The notes under the pieces are model-generated. The model saw nothing but the letters and a program-made list of their open reading frames with translations. It ran no database searches and had not been told where the DNA came from. Shown here one piece after another: positions 23,001-29,311 of a stretch of DNA of 64,000 bases. Every line of letters begins with the position of its first letter. Position 1 is the first letter of the stretch. The DNA is from Strongylocentrotus droebachiensis. Taxonomy: Eukaryota; Echinodermata; Echinoidea; Camarodonta; Strongylocentrotidae. The DNA is taken from the NCBI GenBank assembly GCA_035222895.1, contig JAVYIG010005364.1, positions 1 to 64,000 on the forward strand, written 5' to 3'. The translations under genes and the position numbers were made by a program.

Positions 23001-23861
23001 TCCACCAAAGTCATGGAAAGTCGTGGACATTAATCGTGGGTTTGGACCGTGTGTGGCTATGGCACTCTTCCTGTTTGAACGGTGTGGTATACGCTGCTTG
23101 GATGCCGCAACCCATACCAAAATGGTACTTGTATCTGGTCAGTGATAAAGATTGATATAGGTCATGGAAAGTCATTGAATTTCATAAATTGGTTCTCTAA
23201 TTTCTGCGGGAACCTTATTGGAAGCTGGAATGTTACAATCGCATCTTTCAGAACGTCTTGATACAACATTACTTTTATCGTAAAGTTTGAGATATTTGAA
23301 TAAAATCAGTGAAAATTTGAACAAAATCGGGCAAGGAATAAGGAAGTTAAAGCTTTTTTAAATGACTAGTCACTAGAGGGCGATATTCTATTTGATGACA
23401 TGATCTGTGGACAACTCTCCATGCCTTTTGTACATCAAATTTCATGTTTTTCCTTCTTTCTTGTGATTGAGATAATCTACCCCCTGAAGCAAGGTATAGA
23501 ATGCAAAATGATATAATTCTACTTCACATGTTATGAAGTCGGATCAAGAACACAAATAAATAAAAAGAAAACGAAAGAATACAATAAAAGTAACTTAGTA
23601 TGAAGGTTTTGGTTCCCTTTAAAGATAGTCGCAATTGCTGATTAGCGGCTTGAATGACATGTCAAACAATAACACATCTTTTTATCTCTGCCTTTGTGTT
23701 AGATCGAGGTGTTTAGCTCCCGAGGGAAGCCCGTCCATCATTTCTTAGACGAGCACCTCGCAACGGTGTGTTCTATCAACGAATTTCATCCAACGAGAGA
23801 TTTGCTAGTGGGTGGAGGCGGTGGAAACTACAGCGGGAAGCTCTATGTCTTCATGGCGTAG
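396..23861 (+). CDS. WDR76: WDR76-family WD40 protein with a CXXC zinc finger (copy A, 5' end outside window)
   Basis: Twelve exons join in one frame to give 478 residues plus stop: 396-507, 1839-1904, 4719-4793, 7499-7650, 10421-10574, 11324-11482, 13485-13615, 17517-17624, 19402-19554, 20539-20604, 22273-22375, 23703-23861. Every junction has AG/GT sites and matching phase. The order is a basic Arg/Pro/Ser-rich linker, a CXXC zinc finger, an acidic/Lys linker, then a WD40 propeller with blade signatures such as IGLWDV and ALWDIRS, the latter a WDxR motif typical of CUL4-DDB1 adaptors. Family knowledge: WDR76 is nuclear, acts in chromatin and DNA-damage contexts and is related to Cmr1; its human form, as I recall it, has no CXXC domain. 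The first four exons seen in copy B have no equivalent here and should lie upstream of base 1. WDR76 identity is strong and the CXXC fusion rests on splice-phase logic without transcript evidence. Confidence 0.9.
536..1230. mobile_element. MITE (TGTTTCACAAAGATC termini) with a second MITE inserted in it
   Basis: The ends are GTGTTTCACAAAGATC and its complement GATCTTTGTGAAACAC. An uninterrupted relative is at 31016-31317. The inner element 564-957 is flanked on both sides by TTAA, whereas the relative has a single TTAA. Confidence 0.8.
564..957 (+). mobile_element. 394-bp TTAA-flanked MITE
   Basis: Starts TTAAAGATAAAGTTGAG and ends CTCTTTAA. A same-length copy lies at 32378-32771. Diverged relatives are at 6489-6842, 31987-32381, 18260-18656 and, reversed, 30249-30648, with reversed fragments near 41900-42080 and 27260-27480. 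TTAA duplication is the signature of piggyBac-type transposition. Confidence 0.8.
1265..1520 (-). mobile_element. Fragment of the VNTR element family, reversed
   Basis: Matches the 5' end of 7986-8748 in reverse, including GCGGAGGCATCATTTTCGAC and the AGTCGAAGTTCCAT end. It carries only part of one tandem unit. Confidence 0.65.
1839..1904 (+). CDS. WDR76: Copy A CXXC zinc finger exon, N-terminal half
   Basis: This 66-base phase-0 exon encodes 22 residues. It contains CGQCVSC and DCGQCLYC, the first six cysteines of a zf-CXXC domain in canonical spacing (CxxCxxC then CxxCxxC, joined by TRTED). The acceptor is ttttag and the donor TAAG|gtaaga. No counterpart is present in copy B. Confidence 0.88.
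1959..2285 (+). repeat. Polypyrimidine-rich interspersed repeat, copy 1
   Basis: Begins AGGCCTGATAAAAACCCAAT and ends with GGGGCGTGG and GAGGGGAAAACAAAA. A second copy is at 4256-4560. Both lie in the intron between the two CXXC exons. It includes A(30) at about 2017-2047. Confidence 0.65.
2524..4038. mobile_element. Candidate DNA element with GGGCGCC subterminal motifs
   Basis: The outer ends share CCATTCTC and AAGCCTTTTATTAA in inverted orientation (2529-2550 and 4011-4035). Near the left end ACCGGGCGCC motifs recur; near the right end CGGGAGCC motifs recur. The interior has an open frame (2781-3284) without any recognisable domain, so no gene is called. Confidence 0.45.
4256..4560 (+). 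repeat. Polypyrimidine-rich interspersed repeat, copy 2
   Basis: Diverged copy of 1959-2285, same orientation. Upstream of it, 4140-4250 holds a reversed 3' SINE tail (GCGCTTAATACAAATGTCTC, TAAGCGCTTTACA). Confidence 0.6.
4719..4793 (+). CDS. WDR76: Copy A CXXC zinc finger exon, C-terminal half
   Basis: This 75-base phase-0 exon encodes 25 residues. It has the family's KFGG motif, then AGMQYHKC and SQRKC, which supply cysteines seven and eight. In CFP1, MBD1 or KDM2 the residues before that Cys are typically (K/R)Q-x-C; here they are YHKC. Acceptor tttcag and donor AAG|gtaagt are strong. Confidence 0.88.
4829..5344. mobile_element. MITE with about 38-bp inverted repeats
   Basis: The ends TAGGCCTAAAATAAAAACTT and its mirror enclose about 515 bp. 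The repeats extend through TGTTGTATTGCCCTTT and include GGTCGGTC just inside each end. It begins about 35 bases after the donor of the second CXXC exon. Confidence 0.75.
5392..5564. mobile_element. MITE with ACAGTCAAACCTG termini
   Basis: Inverted termini are CAGTCAAACCTG and the complement of AGGTTTGACTG. Internal repeats have the form GACCACCTGTCTACAA and AAGACCACCTTTCTACAA. Related sequence occurs at 11529-11975 (interrupted) and 52760-52900. Confidence 0.65.
5641..5999. repeat. Insertion with inverted ends between 20-bp direct repeats
   Basis: AATTGATAACCTCGTGTAAG and AATTGATAACCTCGCGTAAG flank a segment whose inner ends (ACATGTTTAGCGTTCC and GGACGCTAAACATGT) are inverted. The core is rich in A, T, C and G runs. 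Confidence 0.55.
6005..6385 (+). repeat. tRNA-derived SINE
   Basis: It has a degenerate tRNA-like head with B-box-like GCGGTTCAAGTCCC, a body with TTGGCAAGACATTGATCTAC, a GTAAAGCGCTTTGAGAT segment and an ATT repeat tail. A related head is at 38350. Confidence 0.65.
6489..6842 (+). mobile_element. TTAA MITE, diverged copy
   Basis: Begins TTTAAAGATT and ends TTATCTTTAA. Its body matches 31987-32381 (ACTGCAAGGTTCTGGAGTCA, CTACACAAATGGTGTC). Confidence 0.7.
7115..7393 (-). mobile_element. VNTR element fragment, reversed
   Basis: Matches the start of the 7986 element in reverse, up to the AGTCGAAGATCCATCTAG end. Sequence from about 7400 to the exon at 7499 is homologous to copy B at about 42080-42175, so this marks the right edge of the copy A-specific block. 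Confidence 0.6.
7499..7650 (+). CDS. WDR76: Copy A exon: Lys/Glu-rich linker
   Basis: Phase 0 in, phase 2 out. It encodes [20 protein letters not shown], followed by a segment with [18 protein letters not shown], nearly identical to copy B's 41316-41467 exon. It lies just before the propeller. Confidence 0.95.
7765..9060. mobile_element. MITE interrupted by a VNTR element
   Basis: The outer repeat (TTAAAGGTACTATGTCCCTT at the left, GGGACATAGCC at the right) matches the uninterrupted copy at about 28790-29190 in reverse. The interruption is 7986-8748. Confidence 0.7.
7986..8748 (+). mobile_element. VNTR-bearing element with TGACCTTTGACCT units
   Basis: The left end is CTAGATGGAACTTCGACTGC with GATGCCTCCGTCATAGAGC. 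The core has about four diverged units of roughly 125 bp (GGCAGGAATCCATCAATCGG, ATAACGCGATCACAAG). The right end is GGACGGACAACCCGAAAACA. A fuller copy is at 36489-37316. Each unit carries direct repeats of TGACCT/TTGACC. Confidence 0.8.
9429..10356. repeat. (CTT)n/(CTCTT)n polypyrimidine tract, about 930 bp
   Basis: Nearly pure pyrimidine on the + strand for over 900 bases, ending about 65 bases before the acceptor at 10420. Copy B has only a short purine stretch in the equivalent place (about 40880-40925). Its Glu/Lys/Arg or Ser/Leu open frames are low-complexity artefacts. Confidence 0.95.
10421..10574 (+). CDS. WDR76: Copy A exon: first WD40 blade
   Basis: Encodes a segment with FSIAVHPS and [12 protein letters not shown], a WD40 blade ending at GTG|gtgagt. 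Its acceptor lies about 60 bases after the end of a ~930-bp CTT tract. Confidence 0.95.
10640..11160. repeat. Intron with small inverted repeats
   Basis: About 10660-10740 is homologous to copy B at 40360-40450 (GGGCCAGAGGGG context). GATAGGACAAACTATCG and GATAGTTTGTCATCGCC form an imperfect inverted repeat at 10760-10835. TTGCACTGTGTAGATAGTAC occurs twice and once inverted at 11069-11155. Confidence 0.55.
11324..11482 (+). CDS. WDR76: Copy A exon: WD40 blade with the [10 protein letters not shown] signature
   Basis: A 53-codon, phase 0/0 exon. It encodes [20 protein letters not shown] followed by VRCGDF, a WDR76/Cmr1 hallmark. It matches copy B at 48 of 53 residues. Confidence 0.96.
11544..11798. 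mobile_element. TA-flanked palindromic MITE
   Basis: Long inverted repeats (each roughly 95 bp) begin CAGAGTGAGTCAG and are bounded on both sides by TA, as in Tc1/mariner-type insertions. It is nested in a CAGTCAAACCTG-type repeat. Confidence 0.8.
12515..13460. repeat. AAAT/AGAT tetranucleotide tract split by a solo LTR
   Basis: ATAAATAGATAAATA-type repeats before and after the LTR correspond to one continuous tract in copy B (about 38830-39060). Confidence 0.8.
12697..13382 (+). mobile_element. Solo LTR of an LTR retrotransposon
   Basis: A 686-bp unit with TGTAACGAACC...CCGCAACA ends is flanked by GTAC on each side (12693-12696 and 13383-13386). A TATAAATA box is at 12835-12842. In copy B the matching intron shows one GTAC (38877-38880) and no LTR. 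No internal retroviral-type genes are present, so the copy is reduced to a single LTR. Confidence 0.8.
13485..13615 (+). CDS. WDR76: Copy A exon: WD40 blade
   Basis: Phase 0 in, phase 2 out. It encodes [20 protein letters not shown], then a segment ending in [11 protein letters not shown] large palindromic insertion starts about 12 bases after its donor. Confidence 0.95.
13627..13860. mobile_element. Near-perfect palindromic MITE
   Basis: Arms of about 110 bp start ATACAGTAGGCTTGCGGGTG and include (GA)n, GGAGTCCT and CTTTCTTGGGGGTGTGTAG. A half copy is at about 54885-54985. GTAAATAATAAT occurs at 13616 and again at about 13895, bracketing the insertion. Copy B has a single such sequence. Confidence 0.85.
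13925..14130 (-). repeat. SINE shared with copy B
   Basis: Reverse-strand match to 38350-38640 (GGCGCATAATAAATGC, GGAATTAATTCC, GCCAGGGTAATAA). Both lie in the same intron, antisense to the gene, so the insertion predates the duplication. Confidence 0.75.
14300..14466 (+). repeat. 3' part of a SINE
   Basis: Contains CCTGGCTGGAATGCTCCCCA, GTAAAGCGCTTAGAG and GCGCTATATAAAAACTAAAT, as in 6190-6370 and, reversed, 4140-4250. It is directly followed by the tyrosine-recombinase element. Confidence 0.6.
14937..16234 (+). pseudogene. Crypton-like tyrosine recombinase, frameshifted
   Basis: The first frame (14937-15665, 242 residues, [18 protein letters not shown]) has an N-terminal SAM-like/core-binding helical region and [17 protein letters not shown], likely holding the first catalytic Arg. 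The second frame (to 16234) carries [10 protein letters not shown] (HxxR), VSGHKAETS (His) and SLKHY (nucleophile Tyr), so the catalytic set R-H-x-x-R-H-Y is split between two frames. The frames overlap near 15640-15665, consistent with one small indel before KDKLNPRC. The architecture matches Crypton recombinases and the DUF3504-type domain of ZMYM/QRICH proteins. In host cells such enzymes cut and rejoin DNA for transposition. This copy looks recently inactivated, as both halves are otherwise free of stops. Confidence 0.85.
16240..16440 (+). repeat. Tandem GAGTTATTTTCTAC array
   Basis: About six units of roughly 30 bp, GAGTTATTTTCTACGGAGTT followed by CTACCAGTT, start right after the recombinase stop codon. 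Confidence 0.85.
16440..16785. repeat. Large palindrome inside the recombinase element
   Basis: AAAGTATTAATGACTGCTTT, GTTGTTTTTATACGCTC and GGGAAGGTTA appear in one orientation and then in the other, twice over. This suggests a palindromic MITE with internal inverted duplication. Confidence 0.8.
16887..16969 (-). repeat. tRNA-Leu/Ser-like sequence in the element
   Basis: The reverse strand has A-box-like GATGGCCGAGCGGTCTAAGG, an anticodon-like stem GTGATTTTAGTCAC and B-box-like GATCGAATCC. The acceptor ends do not pair, so it is a tRNA pseudogene or SINE head, not a functional tRNA. Confidence 0.5.
17517..17624 (+). CDS. WDR76: Copy A exon: WD40 blade
   Basis: Phase 2 in, phase 2 out. It encodes a segment with [19 protein letters not shown]. 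Copy B's equivalent is 6 bases shorter at the 5' end because its acceptor has moved. Confidence 0.95.
17695..17845. repeat. Imperfect palindrome
   Basis: ACAAATAATGAATG and CATTCATTATTTGT, then TTGAAAGATTAA and TTAATCTTTCAA, face each other. It is probably a small MITE in copy A's intron. Confidence 0.6.
18260..18656 (+). mobile_element. TTAA MITE, subfamily with GGGGGG-rich end
   Basis: The body contains GTACTGCAAGGTTCTGGAAT and it ends in CCAAAACTGATCTTTACCTTTAA. A reversed partner is at 30249-30648. It lies in copy A's intron before exon 19402. Confidence 0.65.
18880..19065 (+). repeat. Direct duplication of a ~70-bp unit
   Basis: ATAACACAGGAACCAATGTA and GGTGGGGTATCACGACCCCA occur at about 18907-18955 and again at 19003-19050, followed each time by CTTTCGTTT. 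Confidence 0.8.
19402..19554 (+). CDS. WDR76: Copy A exon: WD40 blade with WDIR motif
   Basis: A 153-base exon encoding [15 protein letters not shown] and [20 protein letters not shown]. It has the same length and phases as copy B's 37432-37584 exon. Confidence 0.95.
19905..20155 (+). repeat. tRNA-derived SINE
   Basis: A-box-like TCAGTCAGTAGAGCGTCCGC and B-box GGGTTCGAACCCC lie in the head. The body is GGCGCTGCTCAGTGGCTGCC and the tail TTTGGAGTGGACTTTAAAAG plus (ATT)n. A partial reversed copy is at 55975-56105 and a tail-only copy at 42280-42335. Confidence 0.8.
20279..20480 (+). mobile_element. ~200-bp TTAA MITE
   Basis: TTAA at both ends. The body has CTGGGCCAGAGGGGATTAGA, CACTGACAGGTGGCTATCTC and GGACAGTGGGGCTTTAA. 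Other copies are 40481-40672, 36397-37408 (interrupted) and 62693-62867 (reversed). Confidence 0.8.
20539..20604 (+). CDS. WDR76: Copy A exon: short propeller exon
   Basis: A 66-base exon, phase 2 in and out, encoding [10 protein letters not shown] and VKRTLWQ. It is the counterpart of copy B 33559-33624. Confidence 0.92.
21165..22141 (-). repeat. (GAAT)n satellite-like array, about 970 bp
   Basis: GAATGAATGAATGAGTGCAT-type units with regular GTGTGAATG and GCATGAATG variants. Preceded by (GGAT)n at 21165-21210. The His/Ser/Phe/Ile open frames on the minus strand reflect this tetranucleotide repeat. Not found in copy B's matching intron. Confidence 0.95.
22273..22375 (+). CDS. WDR76: Copy A exon: WD40 blade
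   Basis: A 103-base exon encoding [20 protein letters not shown] then [12 protein letters not shown]. The family motif TGRWLT, intact in copy B, reads TGRVLT here. Confidence 0.94.
22641..22869. mobile_element. Palindromic MITE
   Basis: Arms of about 65 bp read GACAAGGAAAGAGGACAAAA, CAGTTCCTCATTCTGCC and CAACAATTGCTG, then the mirror. The centre has TGTAGAACAGGTG and its complement. A truncated copy lies at 61142-61266. Confidence 0.85.
23703..23861 (+). CDS. WDR76: Copy A terminal exon with stop codon
   Basis: Encodes [20 protein letters not shown], then [15 protein letters not shown], a GGGN insertion relative to copy B, and GKLYVFMA before TAG. It closes the propeller. Confidence 0.95.
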   Translation: MEVFSSRGKPVHHFLDEHLATVCSINEFHPTRDLLVGGGGGNYSGKLYVFMA

Positions 23862-23870
23862 ACCATGCGG

Positions 23871-24164
23871 GGGCCCGTTTCACAAAGCCTTTTTTTCAAT
23901 GACAAATGACAAAAATCGGTGACAAATATGCTGATAACCAATCAGAAGCAAGGATTTCAGTAGCTTATAACAAAAAAAGTAATTTGTCACTGATGACAAG
24001 TTTTGTGAAACACCCCCTTGAGGGCCCGTTTCACAAAGCTTTTTTCAATGACAAATGACAAAAATCAGTGACAAATATGCTGATAACCAATCAGAAGCAA
24101 GGATTTCAGTAGCTTATAACAAAAACTGTCATTTGTCACTGATGACAAGTTTTGTTAAACGCCA
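23871..24164. mobile_element. Two tandem MITEs with GGGCCCGTTTCACAAAG ends
   Basis: Each ~145-bp copy runs from CCGTTTCACAAAGC to CAAGTTTTGT(G/T)AAAC, with GATAACCAATCAGAAGCAAG inside. Related copies are 29866-30012 next to copy B's last exon and 40211-40350. Confidence 0.85.
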
Positions 24165-24236
24165 CAGGAGGCTTGCAGCAGTCTCGGTAGAATGCCCATT
24201 TTAGTATGAATAGACATTTTAAAATTCTATGTCTTC

Positions 24237-24309
24237 CAAAAACATCCCATGAGAGATTTGCTGGTGGGTGGAATCCCCTGCAGGAAGCTTCATGCCTTCT
24301 TGGTGAAAC
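24237..24309 (+). pseudogene. Degenerate copy of the WDR76 terminal exon (copy A side)
   Basis: CATCCCATGAGAGATTTGCT followed by GGTGGGTGG and GGAAGCTTCATGCC aligns with the [10 protein letters not shown]...GKLYVFMA region of the true terminal exon. It has no intact splice site or stop. Confidence 0.7.
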
Positions 24310-24820
24310 TAGCAGAGTTTAGTTTTACTCATCACTCATCTGAAAATTGGATATTAAAGCGATACTGAACTGATGAGCTTTCTGCCCTAGCGTAGTTTAT
24401 TGTAGCGCCATCTCATGGTCTACTTTCATACAGTGTGTAACCCAGTAGTTAATTTCCACTTTAATTTACATCCATTACAATATAAAAGTGTTGTCTGTGC
24501 CAAAAGCTTTGAAACTACTACAGGGACAAGAATCCTTTTTCCAACAAGAGATTGGAAAACGCGAGTCCCATGATGGAAATTTACACAGACTTTACCGGTA
24601 GTCTAAAAAATCTTCTCATTTGAAGAGATTCGTTTGCCAGATGTTAATGTTTATGTTTATCATGCAGTTTTACATGTACTTTGAAAAGAAAAAGAAGAAA
24701 AGAAGTTGTAAAGTCTTCTTATGTAAAGTATATTGAATATGTACAGTTTTTACGAAAAATATTTATTATTTAGTATTGTATAATTGAAAAGAGTAAATAA
24801 AGCTTTTCTATATTAACAAG

Positions 24821-25280
24821 ATTTAAGTTGTCACCCATCATATTTGAGTCGTATCGGGACAATCACCCCCTCAAAAACTACCCCCCCCCCCCCCTGTTTA
24901 TTAAAGGGAAAGTCTACCCTGATAATATGTTGGATTTAGAATAGGGGGTAATTGGCCCGGGGGGGGGGGGGGGGGGGGGGGGATGATTGCCCAGGGGGTA
25001 ATTGTCCTAGAACTTATATGAGTTTATAATGCCGTAAAAACAGGAGTGAAATTGTGATTGATTGAGAGGAGATGGAAAGAAGGAAAAAGAGAAGACTAGG
25101 GTACAAAAGGAAAATGATGTAAAGGAAATTGGGTAGAGGAAGCATCATCTAAATTACCTAAAGTGGCAAAATTCACAGAATATCCGATATTGATGCAAAT
25201 GAGGACTAATATGTAATAACTGTTTTTAACTTCAATATATATTTTTGGCTATGGGATTTTTGTCACAAAATGTATATGTA

Positions 25281-25313
<33 letters not shown>

Positions 25314-27009
25314 AATCGTCTTGAAAGGTTAAATGTTTTATTTGTCAGAACATCAAAATAAAGATCACTAAATATGTGTTACATTTGTGTTGTCGAAAAA
25401 AAACAATAATGCTGTTTTAGACATTTATAGCTTTAACTTTAAAGAGACAGTGTAATTCATTTTAACACAATTATATTCTCTGACCAGTGGCGTAATAAGC
25501 AAAAACTTTGGGGGGTCAGAACAAGATCTGCGTCAACACCAAATAGCATAATGCAGTGGCAGCGCAGCGTGTTCCAAACAAAATAGGGGCGGGGCCAAAA
25601 AAAAAGGGGGGGGCACCTACAAAGGGAAACATACACCAGTTTCAGACCTCTGTATATACCCCTACATTGTCATGATTGTGATAACACTACCAGGGATGAT
25701 ATCAATATTTGTTTCTCTCTTTACGTGGTACAAGATACTGCTTAATTAAGCAACATACTTTGCAGCTGGGTGTGATGGTCTGAATATTAATTTTGAGCGA
25801 GCGAGCAAAATTTGTAAGATTTGTGAGGACCGAGTGAGAAAAATGACATATTATAAAGAAGACAAGAAACAAACCCTGATGAGTATTAAGCACAATCTAA
25901 TGAAGAATGCCTGAAAAGTTCTTTTATAAGTCACGGTAACATAATTATAACATCTATAATATGTAGTGAGCAAGCTCTAGGGAAAATTAAAGAAAAAACA
26001 GGCTCTAAGTCTCCTTGAATTAGGGGTGCATGTTATAAAGAAAGGAAAAGTAGGCACCTATTAAAAGGGAAAAGGACAGTTATTGTACAAGAAAAGGGGC
26101 ACTTGTCCTATGTAAAAAGGGTTTTTATGGGGGTACCTGAAAAGGTGTAGGCACAGTGCCCCCTGCCTCCCCCCACCGGGAATGCTGCCTCTGGCATATT
26201 GGGCAAAAGTGAGAGAAAAATACCTGGAAAATCATGTAATTACAGCAACATTTGTAAATCCCTGGTATCGAATTAGAAATAAACCAATTTTTTTTTTTTT
26301 TTTTTTTTTTTTGGGGGGGGGGGGGCTGAACTGCCTCTCCCAAGCCCCCACCAGTACACTAGTGTCTCTGAAATCAATTGTTTTATGTTACTGTACCTAA
26401 TACATCACAAGACACAACATTAAAATGAGAACCCGCATTTCTTTAAAATCTTTGATCCAACAAATATGACACATTACAAATCACAGAAAGAACGTACCTA
26501 TAAACATTCTGCCACTTTGTAGTATGCTTTTGATTTTGTTTTACCTACTTGAAATAAATTCCTCAGTGAGCTTTTATCACACAATATACATCTAATATAC
26601 ATGTTAAATCACCTGTACTGACAAGTAGTTGATATTGTGTGGCAAAGGCCCGAATGAACTTCTATATATGTTAGCTGGTCGAAACAGATGTTTTTCCTCT
26701 CTCTCACTTTCTCATTCATTAATTTAATTATTTACCTTTTTTTCTTCAAAATCACCCCAAAATGCTCCAAAAAAAATCACACAAATCACTAAACTTTTGG
26801 GTGATCGAGATCACCATATGGCAACAATGCTTTGTATCATCTCAACTCGTTTTCAACCACAATATCCTTGCTCTTCATTTCCTTTAATTCATTCTTTTTG
26901 AACCCTCTAATTCTCTTCTTCCTTCTTTTTATCTCCTCTCAGTCAATCACGTACCAATCTTCATCACTCATGTTTTTATGGCATAATGTATATTTTTACT
27001 CAAATATGA
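24821..27009. other. Central spacer of the inverted duplication
   Basis: Copy A homology continues past its polyadenylation signal to about 25140, and copy B's mirror homology extends down to about 26860. They share GGGAGAG-poor, purine-rich sequence such as GATTGA(T/C)TGAGAGGAGAT. Copy A's side holds an insertion at about 24856-25018 with long C and G runs. Between 25145 and 26850 I see C(17) near 25280, a T run followed by G at 26289-26325, and no gene. Confidence 0.7.
24856..25018. repeat. G/C-run insertion with GGGGGTAATTG motifs
   Basis: GGGACAATCACCCCCTC at the left and CAGGGGGTAATTGTCC at the right are inverted. C(14) and G(24) runs lie between. It interrupts sequence that is continuous with copy B's mirror region. 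Confidence 0.65.
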
Positions 27010-27250
27010 TGGAATGACAACTAAAATCTTGTTAATAGAAAAGCTTTATTTACACTCTTTAATAATACAAAACTCACAAAGGTGACTATATATTAACACC
27101 ATCAAAAAAATGTACATAGTCAATACATTCTACAGAACAAGACTTTCATAATTATGTTTTGCTCCTTTCATTTTCTTTTCGAAGTAATACTGCATGATGA
27201 ATATAAAACCATTTGCAACATGTATCTCCTCAAATGAGAAGACTTCTTCA
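27010..27250 (-). other. Copy B distal 3' untranslated region and polyadenylation signal
   Basis: The reverse strand is homologous to the end of copy A's 3' UTR, including AATAAA (reverse strand, 27045-27050) followed by the AGCTTTTCTAT context. It lies about 2.8 kb beyond copy B's stop codon, separated by repeats. Copy B therefore has either a very long UTR or an earlier cleavage site. Confidence 0.65.
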
Positions 27251-27474
27251 GACTAATTAAGTCTGTATACAAATATTTTCTGATTTTGTATAATTTTTTT
27301 CTTACTGTTTGTATCATACTATCATTGATAATTAATTTGTAACAATATTTCTTGCCACAAGTTTGTGTAGTCCCATATATTACATATTTCTGTTTACAGA
27401 GCATGTGACATATTGTAAAACTGGGCCATTTCTTAACCTTTTGATGATTCAAAAACCTCACAGTATACCGTATT

Positions 27475-28015
27475 TGCCGGCGATAAGGCCGCAGCGAGCC
27501 GTATAGTTGTTGTTTTGTTGCCGAAAACCCACGCGGGGAAGGACTTTCATTTAACATCGAGGTGCAGTTAAAGGCGCTGATTTGTGCTTGTAAACTTGTC
27601 ACAAATAATAGTAACAATGTCGTTTTTAGAAGAATGTGTAAGATCATTAATGTGAATTAAAAACAATAGAGTACTAGGTCCTAGGATAGAACCTTGTGGT
27701 ACACCATTTGTTATATAAAAAAAATTGAGGAATTATTATTATAAACTACATATTGAGATCTATTAGAAAGATTACTTTCAAACCAAGATGACAGACAAAT
27801 TTTAGTGTTGTTGTAGTTTCCGAGTGGTGAGTCAACACACTGATTACTGAGCTGGGAGACATTGCCAGGCATAGCACCATAAATCGAAACTAAAAAAAAA
27901 AATAATAATAATAATTTTTTTACTATTTCGCCGCATAGGCCGCACCCCGACTTTTTGATATTTTCTCTTCCAAAAATACTGCGGCCTATACGCCGGCAAA
28001 TACGGTACACAAATA
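27475..28015 (-). repeat. Interspersed repeat with inverted ends
   Basis: TACCGTATTTGCCGGCGATA at 27466 and CGCCGGCAAATACGGTA at 27990 are inverted, with GCCGCAG/CTGCGGCC next to them. The interior contains a LINE-like fragment (GGTACACCATTTGT context). No intact gene. Confidence 0.6.
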
Positions 28016-28135
28016 TTTATCTGCTACATGATCAACCTTTTCCCATCACTTCCTCACACTTCATTTCACAATGCAATGATCAGCACTCAACTTTATCTTT
28101 AAACAGCACCAGTTTCCTGTGAAACTACATTTGCC

Positions 28136-28635
28136 TTAAAGGTAATACAAAGTTTTGGTATGGGATCATGAATTTGGTTCAAATGAACATATTGGAAGCA
28201 TATGCGATTCTACAATATTCAGGGATCGGTTAAAATCGAGTCTAAAGTTATGAAATTGTAAATAATAAACTCTTTATGTTATATAGCTCCCTCTCAAGGT
28301 CAAGATATTAATTAAGCTTTAAAACAATGTTCTAGACTAAAATCTACCATTTAGCTATTCCCGTTTAGAAATTATATATCACAATTACATATACTGAGAT
28401 TTTCATGGTCACAGCTACTATTGTACGGCCGTAGGCGCTATTTGAGATTTATCACAATTTACCAGGAGCACCGGTAAATTTGTATATTCAATTTTTCTCG
28501 AAAGGAGAAGTGTTTTAGAGGCTAATTTTTCTTGTGCTTATAATACATCTACAGGGGCATCAAAATATATCAAAATTGTAAAGAATCACTTTCCACCCAA
28601 TTTTCAAATTTCCCAAAACTTTGTATTACCTTTAA
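28136..28635. mobile_element. 500-bp TTAA-flanked MITE, copy 1
   Basis: Ends TTAAAGGTAATACAAAGTTT and its mirror (23-bp inverted repeats), with TTAA on both sides. The body has TCATGAATTTGGTTCAAATG. The second copy is 47784-48293. Confidence 0.88.
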
Positions 28636-28789
28636 CTATCCAAGTCGACAGAGTATTACTACATGTACCTTACACAACGTTTTACATTCTTGAAAATGTA
28701 CACATCGTAAAAATCATGTTTACCCGTTTGTATCTATATATATCATTCATAATTATCATCAACTTATCTTTCTCCCACATAATGCATCC

Positions 28790-29190
28790 CTTAAGATGAT
28801 GCATTATAAGTAATAAGTAATAAGTAATAGTCTTGATTTTCAGACCATTGTACCGAATGTTCATACGTTTTATGCTGCATGCGCAAAGATTCAATCAGTT
28901 TAATTTTGGCCATCACAAGAAGTGGGTTGTTGATGTAGACAAATGCTCATGTACACTTTACAGCTCATTTTATGTATGTTATTACCTAAGAAGAAATAAG
29001 CCAGTCAGTCACTCAATAGTGTCTGACAGTGAAGTCTAGCAAGTAAACTGGTTTCCTTGCATAATTTGAATATTAGGACACTGCTAACGTTTAAATTTCA
29101 CAGATAGGACATACATGACATATTCATAATTCCTGCAAAGTTCTACAGAATTTGAGGTTAGCTGCAAAAGGGACATAGTACCTTTAATAT
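28790..29190 (-). mobile_element. Uninterrupted MITE matching 7765-9060
   Basis: Contains AGACCATTGTACCGAATG, GGCCATCACAAGAAGTGGGT and ends GGGACATAGTACCTTTAA. It provides the empty site for the VNTR element in copy A. Confidence 0.75.
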
Positions 29191-29311
29191 CCAATTTGCA
29201 GATAGGTTGATGTAAAAATAAATTTATTGATTTCAAGTTTTATGAAACAGGCCCAGGCCAACTATAGTGTCCAAGTGCCAATTAAGCCAAGTCAAAACAT
29301 ACTCTCATAGC

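Larger units (their letters stand above)
23862..24820 (+). other. Copy A 3' untranslated region and polyadenylation signal
   Basis: AATAAA lies at 24796-24801. The segment around 24600-24820 is homologous to the reverse strand of about 27020-27250, behind copy B. Two tandem copies of a CACAAAG-ended repeat (23871-24164) and a degenerate terminal-exon copy (24237-24309) lie between the stop codon and this signal. Confidence 0.75.
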